Shown: positions 31,320 to 42,364, counted from the stretch's first letter. The stretch: DNA of 64,000 nucleotides from Myxococcales bacterium (GCA_025359105.1 JANYHK010000049.1:48318-112317), one strand, 5' to 3'. Program-made: numbers and translations. Notes: generated from the sequence alone by a model not told the origin.

Positions 31320-31478
31320 CGAAAACCGCCAAGTCTGCCCGGCGTTTCTGCTAGCGTAGGAGCCTCTGTAGCAGTCGTCCATTGGACGGAACGGTTGCTA
31401 TTGCCCTCTTCTGGGTCGCTTCCGTCGTTCGCCCGTTCCGGTCCAACGACGTTCGCTCTAAATTTTTGCGAGGGTTAC

Positions 31479-32078
31479 GTGGATAGCGATCTCGCGGACG
31501 CAGTCGAGGGTCTCAAGGCGATATCTCAGCGTCGGAAGATCGAGATCAGCTTCGGCAAGGCGCCCGCTCCGCTCGTCGACGACCTGAAGAAAAAGTTTCG
31601 GATTCCGTCGCGTTACCGGGCTTTCTTGGCGGAAGCCAACCCGGTCCGTGTCGAGACGGTGACGCCGGTGGAGCGCGTGCGCCTCATGGCCGCCGAGGAG
31701 CTCGAGAAGGCCCAAGAGGCGATCAAGACGCCGGCCGAGCCGGGCGCCTCCGTTCCCATCGACTGGAAGCCCGCCTGGGTGGTCATCGCGGAGAGCTCGC
31801 TCCTCGGCGATCCCTACTTCCTCGACACCTCCAAGCCGGATCCTGAAGGCGACTGCCCGGTCTACACCGCGATGAGCGGCGAAGAGCGCTGGAAGCCGAC
31901 CCTCGCCGCGTCGAGCTTCGCCCAGTTCCTCCGCATTCTCGCGACGGCGATGGAGATCGCGGCCGGCTTCGGCGACGCGATCATGGACGACGAGGACGAG
32001 GACAGCTTTCGCGAGGCCCTCGGTCCCAAGGTCAAGGTCATCGACGCCGCGGCTCTCCGCGCTGGACACTGGACGTAG
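31479..32078 (+). CDS. SMI1/KNR4 (SUKH) family protein
   Basis: The 199-residue cytosolic protein is a SUKH-superfamily member: an N-terminal helix, the FRIPSRYRAFLAEANP segment, then WVVIAESSLLGDPYFLDTS...CPVYTA, the strand pattern typical of SMI1/KNR4 domains, and an acidic tail. In bacteria SUKH proteins are often immunity proteins for polymorphic toxins, but others bind partner proteins. No toxin gene is adjacent, so the immunity role is unsupported here. GTG 31479 follows a purine-rich site and removes an unlikely N-terminal leader. Confidence 0.75.
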   Translation: MDSDLADAVEGLKAISQRRKIEISFGKAPAPLVDDLKKKFRIPSRYRAFLAEANPVRVETVTPVERVRLMAAEELEKAQEAIKTPAEPGASVPIDWKPAWVVIAESSLLGDPYFLDTSKPDPEGDCPVYTAMSGEERWKPTLAASSFAQFLRILATAMEIAAGFGDAIMDDEDEDSFREALGPKVKVIDAAALRAGHWT

Positions 32079-32153
32079 GTTCCGGGTCTTCGGCTCGGTA
32101 ACAGGTGTGCTTCGCACCTCGCGCTTCGCGCGAGAAAGGGTTAGATCCGCGGC

Positions 32154-32969
32154 ATGCCGGAGACCGCGTACGCCCAGAGCCGCTACAGGCACCCCGAGAT
32201 CGAGCACAAGTACGGGCCGCAGGTCCATCTGCTCGACGATCCGGTCGCGTGGACTCTGCTCGCGCGGCTCTGCGCGCGGGAGACCGTGCAGCCGGAGGTC
32301 GGGCGGCTCGTGCGCGCGCTCTACGAGCGCCTCGCGGAGGTCGTCCTCTCGACCGAGTTCCCGCGCGAGCGCATCGACGTGCCGACGCGCATGGTGACGC
32401 AACGTCCTGAGGCGGTGTACCGCGGTATCGCGCTGGCGGCCGACACGAAGGCGATCACCGTTGGCATCGCGCGCGCAGGGACGATGCCCTCGCAGATCGT
32501 CTACGATCTCCTCAACTCGGTCATCGATCCGGACGGCGTTCGTCAGGACCACCTCTTCATGTCGCGCCAGACCGACGAGCAAGGGCGCGTCACCGGGACC
32601 GCGTGGCACGACGCGAAGATCGGCCGCGACGTCGACGGGCGCATCGTGCTCTTCCCCGATCCGATGGGGGCGACGGGCGGCTCGCTGATCAGCGCGATGA
32701 CGCACTACAAGACGAAGCTCGAGGGGAAGCCCGGCCGATGCATCACGATGCACCTGATCGTGACGCCCGAGTACATCAAGAACGTGCTCAAGGCGCACCC
32801 CGACGCGGTGATCTACGCGCTCCGGCTCGATCGCGGGCTGTCGGCGCCGGACGTCCTCACGACGGTGCCGGGCACCCGCTGGGACGACGAGAAGGGCCTC
32901 GACGAGCACCAGTACATCGTCCCGGGCGCCGGCGGGGTCGGCGAGATCCTGAACAACGCCTGGGTGTGA
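32154..32969 (+). CDS. Uracil phosphoribosyltransferase-like protein
   Basis: Uracil phosphoribosyltransferase makes UMP from uracil and PRPP. Here the PRPP loop is PDPMGATGGSL, preceded by the IARAGTMP strand, and the C-terminal YIVPGAGGVGEI matches the uracil-binding end of the family. At 271 residues it is longer than bacterial Upp (~208), with an N-terminal extension of ~60 residues. The longer form resembles the uridine-kinase-linked/eukaryotic UPRT branch, so substrate preference is uncertain. Confidence 0.8.
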   Translation: MPETAYAQSRYRHPEIEHKYGPQVHLLDDPVAWTLLARLCARETVQPEVGRLVRALYERLAEVVLSTEFPRERIDVPTRMVTQRPEAVYRGIALAADTKAITVGIARAGTMPSQIVYDLLNSVIDPDGVRQDHLFMSRQTDEQGRVTGTAWHDAKIGRDVDGRIVLFPDPMGATGGSLISAMTHYKTKLEGKPGRCITMHLIVTPEYIKNVLKAHPDAVIYALRLDRGLSAPDVLTTVPGTRWDDEKGLDEHQYIVPGAGGVGEILNNAWV

Positions 32970-33007
32970 TTCGGGCATCTTCGCCCGGTTCGAACTACCC
33001 TGAACGC

Positions 33008-34660
33008 ATGATGGGTCGCGGTGCTCCGAGGTACTTCATCGTCACGGCCCTCTTCGCGGGCGTCGCCTGCGGCGGCGGCGACAACGGCAGCGGCGACGCG
33101 CCCGACGCGACGGCGGACGCCACGACGCGCGACGGAGGCATCGACGGCACCGGCCCCACGGACGCGCCCGCCGAGGCGCCGTCCGACACACGACGCGACG
33201 AGCCGCCGCCGCCCAGGCCCCCGTTCGACTGGGTCGGCATCGTCGGCAGCGGGCAGAGCCTCTCGGTCGGCGCGACCGCGGGCAACCTCAGCACGACGCA
33301 GCCGTTCGGGAACCTGAAGCTCGTCGACACCGGCGCCGATCCCAAGTACCCGATCGCCGACGGCGGCGCTCCGAAGTGGGCGACGGCGCCGCTCACCGAG
33401 CCCATTCGCGCGGCCGTCGCCGGCGCAGGCCCCGGCTACACGGACGGGCAGTACCCGAACAGCATCGCGGGAGAGACGCCGCACTCGGGCATGGCGAACA
33501 CGCTCACGTCCCTCTTCCGCGCCCGCGGCGGACAGGGCGACTACGTGACGGCGCACTCGGTGGTCGGTTGGTCGGGGCACCCGCTGCGCGACATCGACAA
33601 GGCGGGCGGCCAGCGCGCCTACCCCGCGAGCCTCCACGAGGCCGCGGTGTGGAAGGGCCTCGCTGGCGCCGCGGGCAAGACGTTCGGCTACGGCGGCGTC
33701 GTGTTGACGCACGGCGAGTCCGACGCGGCGAACGCGGCGTACGGCAACGGCATTTTCCAGCTCTGGCAAGACTACGACACCGATCTGCGCGCGATCACCG
33801 GACAGACCGAGCCCATCGTCCTGCTCGTCTCGCAACAGAGCTCGTTCGTGGCCGGCGCGAGCGGCTCTGCGGTGCAGGTGTGGCGGGCAGGCGTCCAGCA
33901 TCCCGGACAAATCGTGTGCACGGGACCCAAGTACGCGTACGAGTACTCGCCTGATCACGTGCACTTCCCCGCACCCGGCTACGAGCGCCTCGGCCAGAAA
34001 TACGCGGAGGTGTTCGATCTCGTCGTGAACCAGAAGGTCGCGTGGAAGCCTCTCCAGCCGAACAAGATCACCCGCGCGGGGGCCGTGATCACGGTGGCGT
34101 TCGACGTCCCGAATCCTCCGCTGGTGTTCGACGCCAACGTCGCGCCGCCGCACGCGCAGGCGAACACGGAGTGGGCCGCGGGCAAGGGGTTCGAGGTCAC
34201 GGACGCCGGCGGAGCGAAGCTGACGATCGCGAGCGCGACGATCTCGGGCTCGAACGTGCTTCTGACACTCTCGGCCGATCCCGGCGCGGCGAAGGTGAAC
34301 GTGGCGTACGCGATCACGCAAGACGGCACCGGCTACCAGGGCGGTACGAACCTCGGGATGTACGGCCTGCTCCGCGACTCCGACGAGTTCACCGGCGACG
34401 ACGCCGAGACGATCGAGACGCAGCTCACCGCCGGCTCGGCCGTCGCGGCGAGCACGAAGGCCGGCGCGTTCACGCGGCGCGCGGGGCGAGACATCGTCGC
34501 GGGCCCAGGCGTTCCAGCCGATACGATGGTCGTGTCGCACGTCTCCGACGACGCCTTGACCCTGTCGGCCCCATGGCCCGGCGCGACCGGCAAGGTGATG
34601 CTGTCCTTCCGACACGACCACCGGAACTACTGCGTGCACTTCGCGATGGACGCGCAGTAG
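33008..34660 (+). CDS. Secreted SGNH/sialate O-acetylesterase-like lipoprotein
   Basis: The 550-residue product starts at tandem ATGs (33008/33011) with a lipoprotein signal ending GVACGGG and a Pro/Asp-rich linker. A SASA-type SGNH hydrolase follows (about 75-350): Ser in GSGQSLSVG, the VLTHGESDA block, and the late Asp/His pair in SPDHVHFPAPGYERLG. The C-terminal ~190 residues are beta-rich and resemble a carbohydrate-binding or adhesion module. It probably deacetylates extracellular polysaccharide. The substrate is inferred from the family only. Confidence 0.78.
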   Translation: MMGRGAPRYFIVTALFAGVACGGGDNGSGDAPDATADATTRDGGIDGTGPTDAPAEAPSDTRRDEPPPPRPPFDWVGIVGSGQSLSVGATAGNLSTTQPFGNLKLVDTGADPKYPIADGGAPKWATAPLTEPIRAAVAGAGPGYTDGQYPNSIAGETPHSGMANTLTSLFRARGGQGDYVTAHSVVGWSGHPLRDIDKAGGQRAYPASLHEAAVWKGLAGAAGKTFGYGGVVLTHGESDAANAAYGNGIFQLWQDYDTDLRAITGQTEPIVLLVSQQSSFVAGASGSAVQVWRAGVQHPGQIVCTGPKYAYEYSPDHVHFPAPGYERLGQKYAEVFDLVVNQKVAWKPLQPNKITRAGAVITVAFDVPNPPLVFDANVAPPHAQANTEWAAGKGFEVTDAGGAKLTIASATISGSNVLLTLSADPGAAKVNVAYAITQDGTGYQGGTNLGMYGLLRDSDEFTGDDAETIETQLTAGSAVAASTKAGAFTRRAGRDIVAGPGVPADTMVVSHVSDDALTLSAPWPGATGKVMLSFRHDHRNYCVHFAMDAQ

Positions 34661-34667
34661 CCGGGTC

Positions 34668-35702
34668 TTATTTCTTCTTCTTCCGCGGGTTGTGCGCAGT
34701 CACGAGCTTCGCGTAGTCGGGCATCGGGGTTTCCTCGGCCAGGCGGGAGCTCTTTCGCGCGGCCTCGGCGTGCGCCGGGAGCTTTTCGCACATGCGCTGG
34801 AGCTCGATGGCGCCGGGCACCTTCTCTCGGTCCGTCCAGCTCGCGAGGGCGACGCCCAGGGCTGCGACCGTCTCGCCGGTGCCGCGCAGGTGACCGCGGC
34901 GGCCGAGATCCAGGTAGCTGCGCGCGAGGGCATCGCCGTCGAAGCGGTGCTGCACGACGAGCTCCGTCGCGACGCGAAGCACGGCCTCGGCGGGCAAGCG
35001 CCCGTCCTCGTACACGACGAAGGCGGCCTGAAGGTAGTTGTAGAAGGGGACGACCCGCGCGCCGTAGATGCGAAAATCGTCGGGTGGGGTCTGGCGCTCG
35101 AGGTGGATGAGGACCCGCTCGACGATCTCGCGCGGCTGCAGGCGCCGAAGATCGGCGACGACCTCCTCGAGCACGTCCTCGTAGACCTTGCCCTTCTCGC
35201 AGATGGCGACGAGAACATCCTCGCCGACTTTGCCGGCGCAGATGTCGCCGTACAGCGAGTAGACGAACGCGTCGGCCTCGGCGTCGTCGCCTACGAGCGT
35301 CTCCTTGAGGGCCAGGCCCTCCCTCCCCGCGTGGTCCGCGCTCTTCGTGCGCGCGCGCAGGAGGGCGGGGAGCTTGTAGCCGAGCTGGTCCTTCAGGGCG
35401 CGGAAGCGCAGGCGCAGCATGTTCTGCAGGTTCGGCTTCAGCGTGAAGCTGTCCCACGTGATGCCGTCGAGGCGCAGCTTGTCCTCGAGGCGCCTGCGCA
35501 TCTGCTCGGGCGAGCCACTCAGGATGTGCACCGACACGCCCGCGCGCACCATCTCGCGGAGGAGCGTCGACGCGCCGGGGTTCGTGCGCTTCTCGTCCGG
35601 GCGTTCGAGCGCGGTCTTCACGAGATCGCGGATGGTGTCGAACTCGGTGCGCAGGTACGTCTTGTCGAGGTCCCAGCGAGCGATGTGCGAGGGCACGGCC
35701 AC
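34668..35702 (-). CDS. App1-type (DUF2183) HAD-like phosphatase
   Basis: The 344-residue cytosolic protein has the DUF2183/APP1 motifs: WDLDKTYL (nucleophile Asp), VHILSGSP, LKPNLQNMLR...K for the phosphate-binding Lys, and VGDDAEADAFVYSLYGD. APP1 in yeast is a phosphatidate phosphatase. Bacterial members are probably lipid or small-molecule phosphatases. The C-terminal ~150 residues are helical, and the tail is Lys-rich. It runs convergent with the upstream-strand esterase gene, and their stops are 8 bp apart. Confidence 0.82.
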   Translation of the reverse strand: MAVPSHIARWDLDKTYLRTEFDTIRDLVKTALERPDEKRTNPGASTLLREMVRAGVSVHILSGSPEQMRRRLEDKLRLDGITWDSFTLKPNLQNMLRLRFRALKDQLGYKLPALLRARTKSADHAGREGLALKETLVGDDAEADAFVYSLYGDICAGKVGEDVLVAICEKGKVYEDVLEEVVADLRRLQPREIVERVLIHLERQTPPDDFRIYGARVVPFYNYLQAAFVVYEDGRLPAEAVLRVATELVVQHRFDGDALARSYLDLGRRGHLRGTGETVAALGVALASWTDREKVPGAIELQRMCEKLPAHAEAARKSSRLAEETPMPDYAKLVTAHNPRKKKK

Positions 35703-35712
35703 GGAGAAGAGG

Positions 35713-36744
35713 TTACCTCACTTGGGCGGGCGGCTCGCAAGCGGCCGCTGGCCCTTGCGCGTCGGCGTCGCACGGCCCGAGGCCGAGGCCGCGACAGCTC
35801 ACCTTCACGCGGCGGCCGGCGGCGCAGAACGCGAGGTCCTCGCCCTCGCAGCGCGCCGGGCCCGGCTCGCATTCGAGGGGTTTGTCGATGACGCACGCCG
35901 CCCGCGTCCCCGGCCCGCTAGTCCCCACGCATCGCAGGCCGAGGGCGCCGCAGTCCGAGATGCGGGCGTCCCCGTAATGGCCGTGCACGACGCATTCGAC
36001 GAGCCGATTGCCGGCGCAGTAGCGAGCCCCCACCTCCGTGCAGTGCAGGTGCTCGTCGAAAGGCTCGCACATTGCCCCATTCTCACCGTTCGTCTCCCTG
36101 TGAGGTGCGCACTGCGTGCCGGTCGGGCACGACGTCCGCTCGACGAGGCCGTCATGGCAGCTCACGACGGCGTGGGGGCCGTCGCAGCGCTCCTCGGGCG
36201 CCTTGTCCGGGCAGAGGCCCGACGAGAAGCATCCGCGGGTGACGAGGCCGCCTGGGGCCTTGCGCTCCTCGCACGTGCCCTTCACGCTGCCGCAATCGAC
36301 GCGCGTGCTCTCCGCGAGCTCGCTACCCGAGCAGCTCACGAGCGCATTGCCGTCGCACGCGGTGAGCACGCCGGGGTGCGCGGTGCAGTACGCCGCCGCA
36401 CGCGGGTCCCCGACGCCGCCGTGCGCGCACGCTGCGATTTCCCCGCAGCCCTTCGCCGCGGCCAGGCACTTTTGCACCGGATCGGTGCGGGTGCGCACCC
36501 GGGCGACCCACCAGTCGATGCACGCGGCCGGATCACGCAGGCGCGGCGTGTCGTGGGCGCCCGAGCAGCTGGCGATCTTCGCGCAGCGGGCGGCGACGTC
36601 GTCGAGCCACTCCGGGGTGCCCGCGTCGTTCAGCGCGAGCGGGCCCGGCGTGGCCGGCGGCGGGGGCGGCGGGGACGGGCACGCGGCGAGGAGCGCGGCC
36701 GCGAACGCCGGGACGAGAAGGCGCGTTGACGAGACGGGGGCCAT
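35713..36744 (-). CDS. Cys-rich lipoprotein of unknown function
   Basis: The 343-residue protein has a lipoprotein signal ending LLAACPS, a Pro linker, then about 28 Cys spread in repeated short loops (CDGNALVSCSG, CHDGLVERTSC, CAGNRLVECV, CEGEDLAFCA) that look like four copies of a small disulfide-stabilised module. This is a common pattern in Polyangia surface proteins. The ATG lies 4 bp beyond the stop of the kinase gene (same strand), so the kinase gene (36749-39526) precedes it and they are probably cotranscribed. Confidence 0.7.
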   Translation of the reverse strand: MAPVSSTRLLVPAFAAALLAACPSPPPPPPATPGPLALNDAGTPEWLDDVAARCAKIASCSGAHDTPRLRDPAACIDWWVARVRTRTDPVQKCLAAAKGCGEIAACAHGGVGDPRAAAYCTAHPGVLTACDGNALVSCSGSELAESTRVDCGSVKGTCEERKAPGGLVTRGCFSSGLCPDKAPEERCDGPHAVVSCHDGLVERTSCPTGTQCAPHRETNGENGAMCEPFDEHLHCTEVGARYCAGNRLVECVVHGHYGDARISDCGALGLRCVGTSGPGTRAACVIDKPLECEPGPARCEGEDLAFCAAGRRVKVSCRGLGLGPCDADAQGPAAACEPPAQVR

Positions 36745-36748
36745 GTCG

Positions 36749-39526
36749 TCAGACGGCGATGCTGCGCTTCAGGTCCTCGAGCGAGTGGAGCAGCTCGTGC
36801 GCCCCCGACTCGAAGGCCAGCTCCATCGCCTCGCGCAGGTAGAGCCGCGCCTCGTTCTTCCTCTCGCGCCCGTTGGCGACGGTCGCCAGCGCGCCGAGGA
36901 CGCTCGCGCGGTCCTTGCCGCTCGGACCGGCGATGTCGAGCGCCTCGCGGAGCACGCCTTCCGCATCGGTCAGGTCGCCGGCAGCAGCCAGCGCTTCGCC
37001 CAGCTTGCGGCTGAAGATGAGCACCGCGCGCATGGGATCGTCGAGCTCGCCTCGGAAGAGCTCGCGCCGCGCGAGCTCGAGGCCGCGGCGCAAGGCGGTC
37101 ACCGTGCCGCGGATGTCGCCGCGGGCGGCGCAACGCACGCCGACGGACTCGAGCAAGATGAGCGCCTGGAACGAGTTGTGTGCCTGGTACTCGTGCCACG
37201 CGCGCACTTCGAGCGGCGCCCCCTGCTCTTCGCAGTACTCGGCGGCGTAGGCGTGGAGGCCGCGTCGAACAGCGGCGGGGATCGTCGCCAGGACGACCTC
37301 GCGCAAGAGCGGGTGGGTGGCGCGGAGGCCATCGGGGCCCTGCTCGATCATGGCCCCGGCCTCGAGGTTGCGGAGGCCGTCCGCTACGTCGGTCGTGTCG
37401 GGCAGGAGCGGCTTGAGCGAGTCGAGGGTCGCGTTGTCGCCGTACACGGCGATGGCCTGGAGCACGCGTCGCGCGAGCGGCGGCAGGCGCTCCACGCGGA
37501 GCGCGATGAGGTCGGCGAGGCGCGCCGGGGCGGCGCCGCCTTGCTCACGCGTATAGCGGAGCAGTTGATCGAGGTAGAGCGGGGTGATGCCGCGGCTCCC
37601 CTCGGCGAGCGACGGTGAGCTCCCGGTCCCGCTCGCGCGGAGCAGCTTGGCGACGACCGGCGGCGTCAGGCCCGTGAGCACGCGTGACGGCGCGCTCGCA
37701 GGCCAGAGGGGATCGAAGCCGGGCGCGTAGGTGACGACCAGGAGCGCCGGCACGAGGGGCGGCTCGCTCATCGCGTCGCTGAACGCGTTGCGACTCGCAC
37801 CGTCGATGTGGTGCAGATCGTCGACCGCGACGATGACGCGGTTCTTCGGCGACCGCTCGGCGGCGCGCCCCAACGCCCAGCGGAGGGCCTCGGCGGCCGC
37901 GAACCGACGCTCCTCGGGGGAGAGCGGCCCGCGGGTCTTCTCGTCGATCGCGAAGACGTCGAGGATGCCGCGGTGCGCCTCGGGGCTCACTGTGCCCCAG
38001 TCTTTCGGTGTACCGCCGTTCGCGGGGAGATTGGCGAGCGTCTGGAGCGCGCGGCGTAGCGCGTAGTAGCCTACCTCGGCCCAGACGGGATCGGGCCCGG
38101 TCACCACGACCGTGTCGCCGGCCGCGGCCGAGATGATCAGGAACTCACGGAGCAGGCGCGTTTTACCGATGCCCGGATCGCCGACGATGCGCGCCCCCGA
38201 GAGCGTGGACTTGGCATCGTTCCGGCGCTCCTCCAGCCACGCCAGGTCCTCTTCGCGGCCGACCAGCGGCAGCGGGAAGCGGATGCGCTCGCCATCGAGG
38301 ACCAGGCGCGAACCGCTGGCGGTCTCCTCCGGCGGGAAATCGGTCGACCGCTTGCGGGCGGCCTCCGTCGTGGCCGCGCCGTTCGTCGGCCCTTTGGGCA
38401 CGTTCAGTGACGGCACCGGCGGCGGAGCGGCCTGCGAGAGGCGCTGGGTGGCGGCGACGACCGACGCTCCGCACTCGCCGCAGAATTTCTGGTTCGACGC
38501 GTTCATCGCCCCGCAGGACGGGCACTTCGTGAGCAGCGTCGCCGGCCCGCGCTGGGTGTTCTGCGGCCCCTCGATCTGGGCGAGCGAGTCGGCGAGCGCC
38601 TCGCTGAACTCGTCGGCGTTGCTGAAGCGATGCTTGGGATCCTTGGCGAGCGCGAGCAGCGCGACGTCGGCGAGGGCTTGCGGGATCTCGCGCTCGGGCG
38701 CGAGCTGGCGAGGATCCGTCGGCGGCTTCGTCAGGTGCATCAGCACCACCTGCGTCGGGCTCTCGGCCTCGAACGGCAGGCGACCGGTGAGGAGCTGGTA
38801 GAAGATGACGCCGACCGCGTAGAGATCGCTTCGCGCGTCGAGCGGGTCGCCGCGCCCCTGCTCCGGGCTCATGTACTCGGGCGTGCCGCACACGATGCCT
38901 GGGCTCGTGATGGAGGGCTTCTCCGACTCCGCGCGCATCTTGGCGAGGCCGAAATCCACGACCTTCACGAAGTCGCCACCCGAGCGCATCGGCTCCAGGA
39001 TGATGTTCTCGGGCTTCAGATCGCGGTGGATGATGTCGAGGTGGTGCGCTTCGGCGAGGGCGGCGAGCACCTGCCTCAGGATGTTCACGATGCGCCGGAA
39101 CGCGAGCGGCCCTTCGTCGTAGGCTACGCGCGCGAGATCGCGGCCGCGCAAGAACTCCATGACGAGGTAGAGCTGCCCGTCCGGCGTCTTGCCGAAATCG
39201 ATGACGGCGACGGAGTTCGGGTGGTTGAGCCGGCTGGCGGCGCGGGCCTCGGTGATGAAGCGCGCGGCAGCGTTCTCCTCTCCGACGAGGTGCGGGTGGA
39301 TGATCTTTACGGCGACCGTGCGTCCGAGAGCGCTCTGCTCCGCGCGGTACACGCGCCCCATGCCGCCGATGCCGACGAGCTCGAGGATCACGTAGCCGCC
39401 AGGAAGCGTCCGACCGATCAGCGCGTCGTCGATATTCGAGGCGACTTTGCCGACCGGAAACCCGCACCCCGGGCAGAACTTGTGCGTGTCGTCACAAGGA
39501 GTTCCGCACTGGGGACACGCACGCAT
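36749..39526 (-). CDS. Ser/Thr kinase with zinc ribbons, AAA ATPase and TPR
   Basis: The 925-residue protein has an N-terminal zinc ribbon (Cys4/7...18/21), then a PknB-type kinase (about 45-310) with the G-loop IGGMGRVY, the catalytic Lys in VAVKII, HRDLKPEN, DFG and the CGTPEYMSPEQ activation segment. A second zinc ribbon (CPSCG...CGECG) follows, then an AAA/STAND-like ATPase with Walker A GDPGIGKT near 447. The C-terminus is helical TPR-like (about 750-925). It is typical of myxobacterial kinases that respond to protein ligands. It is divergent from the MshEN gene. Confidence 0.9.
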   Translation of the reverse strand: MRACPQCGTPCDDTHKFCPGCGFPVGKVASNIDDALIGRTLPGGYVILELVGIGGMGRVYRAEQSALGRTVAVKIIHPHLVGEENAAARFITEARAASRLNHPNSVAVIDFGKTPDGQLYLVMEFLRGRDLARVAYDEGPLAFRRIVNILRQVLAALAEAHHLDIIHRDLKPENIILEPMRSGGDFVKVVDFGLAKMRAESEKPSITSPGIVCGTPEYMSPEQGRGDPLDARSDLYAVGVIFYQLLTGRLPFEAESPTQVVLMHLTKPPTDPRQLAPEREIPQALADVALLALAKDPKHRFSNADEFSEALADSLAQIEGPQNTQRGPATLLTKCPSCGAMNASNQKFCGECGASVVAATQRLSQAAPPPVPSLNVPKGPTNGAATTEAARKRSTDFPPEETASGSRLVLDGERIRFPLPLVGREEDLAWLEERRNDAKSTLSGARIVGDPGIGKTRLLREFLIISAAAGDTVVVTGPDPVWAEVGYYALRRALQTLANLPANGGTPKDWGTVSPEAHRGILDVFAIDEKTRGPLSPEERRFAAAEALRWALGRAAERSPKNRVIVAVDDLHHIDGASRNAFSDAMSEPPLVPALLVVTYAPGFDPLWPASAPSRVLTGLTPPVVAKLLRASGTGSSPSLAEGSRGITPLYLDQLLRYTREQGGAAPARLADLIALRVERLPPLARRVLQAIAVYGDNATLDSLKPLLPDTTDVADGLRNLEAGAMIEQGPDGLRATHPLLREVVLATIPAAVRRGLHAYAAEYCEEQGAPLEVRAWHEYQAHNSFQALILLESVGVRCAARGDIRGTVTALRRGLELARRELFRGELDDPMRAVLIFSRKLGEALAAAGDLTDAEGVLREALDIAGPSGKDRASVLGALATVANGRERKNEARLYLREAMELAFESGAHELLHSLEDLKRSIAV

Positions 39527-39590
39527 CGAGGCTTCCGAGGGTATCACGGCGCCTTTTTTTACGCTCGTGCCCGAGAACGCGTACCATTTC

Positions 39591-40742
39591 ATGGTGGCAA
39601 AGCTCATCGGCGAGCTCCTCGTGGAGGCCAAAGCCCTCACGCGTGAGAAGCTCGAAGAAGCGCTCCGGGCGCCGCGCGAGCCCGGGAAGAAGCTCGGACA
39701 GCTCCTCCTCGAGAGGGGGCTCGTTACGGAGGCACACCTCACGCAGTGCCTCAGCTTTCAGCTGGGTGTGCCGTGGGTGTCGCTCTACCACATCGACTTC
39801 TCGCGGCAGCTCCTCAGCCGTATCCCGCGCGAAACAGCCGAACGACACTGCCTCGTGCCCATCTACGTTCGCCACGTGAAGGGCGCCGGCGACACGCTGT
39901 ACGTCGCGATCGAGGACCCGATGAACCAGGGCGCCCTCGCCGAGGCGACCAGGAACGCGGGCCTACCTGTGCGCGCCATGATCGCGTCGCCATCCGACAT
40001 CCGCAGCGCGATCCGCGTCTACTACCCGTCACCCGACGGCAACGAGGCGATGCCGACTCCCCTGGGGTCGCCGCCGACGGTGCCCGAGAAGGGCGGGCAG
40101 GCAGGGCAGGAACGAAAGCCCGAGCCCCCGCCGTTGCCCCCCAAGCGGGCGAAGATGCCTTCGATCTCGGACGCGACGCCGACACCGAGCGCCAAGCCCG
40201 TCTCCCGTCCGCCGCAGCCGCTGCAAACGGCTGGGCAACTGGGTGGCCCCGCGTCGCGACCGCTCGCGCCGCCCACGCCGCCGCGGCCGCCGGTGTCGCC
40301 GGACTCGGCGTCGTCGCTGCTGCGCGAGAACGCGCCGCACGAGCCGACCTCATCTCCGGAGCTGCACGGTCCGAAGACCGACCGTCCGCCCCCGTCCGAA
40401 GGCGACGGCCCCGACGCCACGCCCGAGCTCGAGGCCCGTGAGATGTCGCCGGGGCGCAAGGCGCGGATGGTTGCGCTCACGCTGCTCGACGGCACGTCGC
40501 TCGCGCTCCCGACACGGCCGCGCCGGATCAAGACCGACCCTCCGATGCCGGGTGACCTCGACCAGCTGACGTCGCGCGACCTCATCGCCGCCCTGCGCGC
40601 GCTGTCGCACGGCGCCGACGTGGGCGAGATCCTCGGCGAGAACGTGCACTGGGAAGCGATGTTCGCCGCGCTCCTGTCGCTCCTCCTCAAGAAGGGGCTG
40701 CTCGCCGACTGGGAGTTCATCGAGGAGCTGCGGAAGATCTGA
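39591..40742 (+). CDS. MshEN-domain protein (GspE/PilB N-domain-like)
   Basis: The 383-residue protein has an N-terminal T2SE-N/MshEN region (about 1-125): a loose first repeat (LIGELLVEAKALTREKLEEAL) and a good second repeat (KLGQLLLERGLVTEAHLTQCLSFQ), followed by the PxxxA.....P segment that usually precedes a type II/IV secretion ATPase. The ATPase itself is absent. Instead there is a ~150-residue Pro-rich linker and a C-terminal helical domain (about 290-383). MshEN domains can bind c-di-GMP. The first repeat lacks consensus Gly and Gln, so binding may be weak. Start ATG is 39591 (a GTG is at 39594). Confidence 0.8.
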   Translation: MVAKLIGELLVEAKALTREKLEEALRAPREPGKKLGQLLLERGLVTEAHLTQCLSFQLGVPWVSLYHIDFSRQLLSRIPRETAERHCLVPIYVRHVKGAGDTLYVAIEDPMNQGALAEATRNAGLPVRAMIASPSDIRSAIRVYYPSPDGNEAMPTPLGSPPTVPEKGGQAGQERKPEPPPLPPKRAKMPSISDATPTPSAKPVSRPPQPLQTAGQLGGPASRPLAPPTPPRPPVSPDSASSLLRENAPHEPTSSPELHGPKTDRPPPSEGDGPDATPELEAREMSPGRKARMVALTLLDGTSLALPTRPRRIKTDPPMPGDLDQLTSRDLIAALRALSHGADVGEILGENVHWEAMFAALLSLLLKKGLLADWEFIEELRKI

Positions 40743-40759
40743 GCGCGGGTACGGGATCC

Positions 40760-41089
40760 ATGCACGGTGCAATCCTCCTTGGTGCCTCGATGGTCGCGTT
40801 GGTGGCGGCCTGCGGCGGGAAGATCGCCCCGGACGGCGACGCTGGGCTCGCCGGGACGTGCGGTGCGCACGAAGAGAAGCGGCCGAACACGGGCCCCTCT
40901 TGCGGCTCGCGCGACTCGGTCACCTGCACGACCGGCGTCTACGCCGTGGCCTGCAACTGCACGGCGGGGACGTGCGGCTGCGAGAGGGACGGCGTCGTGA
41001 TGAAGACCGTTTCGTCAGCGGATTGCAGCTGCAACCCGACACGGGAGCAGCTCTTCGGCGTCTACGCGGCGTGCGGGTTTCCGTACTGA
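40760..41089 (+). CDS. Small Cys-rich lipoprotein
   Basis: The 109-residue product has a lipoprotein signal ending LVAACGG and a mature part of about 85 residues with eleven Cys, suggesting a disulfide-knotted module. No family was recognised. It follows the MshEN gene by 17 bp on the same strand and may share its transcript. Confidence 0.65.
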   Translation: MHGAILLGASMVALVAACGGKIAPDGDAGLAGTCGAHEEKRPNTGPSCGSRDSVTCTTGVYAVACNCTAGTCGCERDGVVMKTVSSADCSCNPTREQLFGVYAACGFPY

Positions 41090-41117
41090 GGGAGCGCGTG
41101 AGGCGCCGCGTGCGGGG

Positions 41118-42353
<1,236 letters not shown>

Positions 42354-42364
42354 CGGCCCTCAGC

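Noticed and set aside
31373..31450. Near-inverted GGACGGAACGG/CCGTTCCGGTCC pair before the SUKH gene
   Set aside because: The arms differ by an inserted base and the loop is long. It could be a leader hairpin but there is no match to a known riboswitch.
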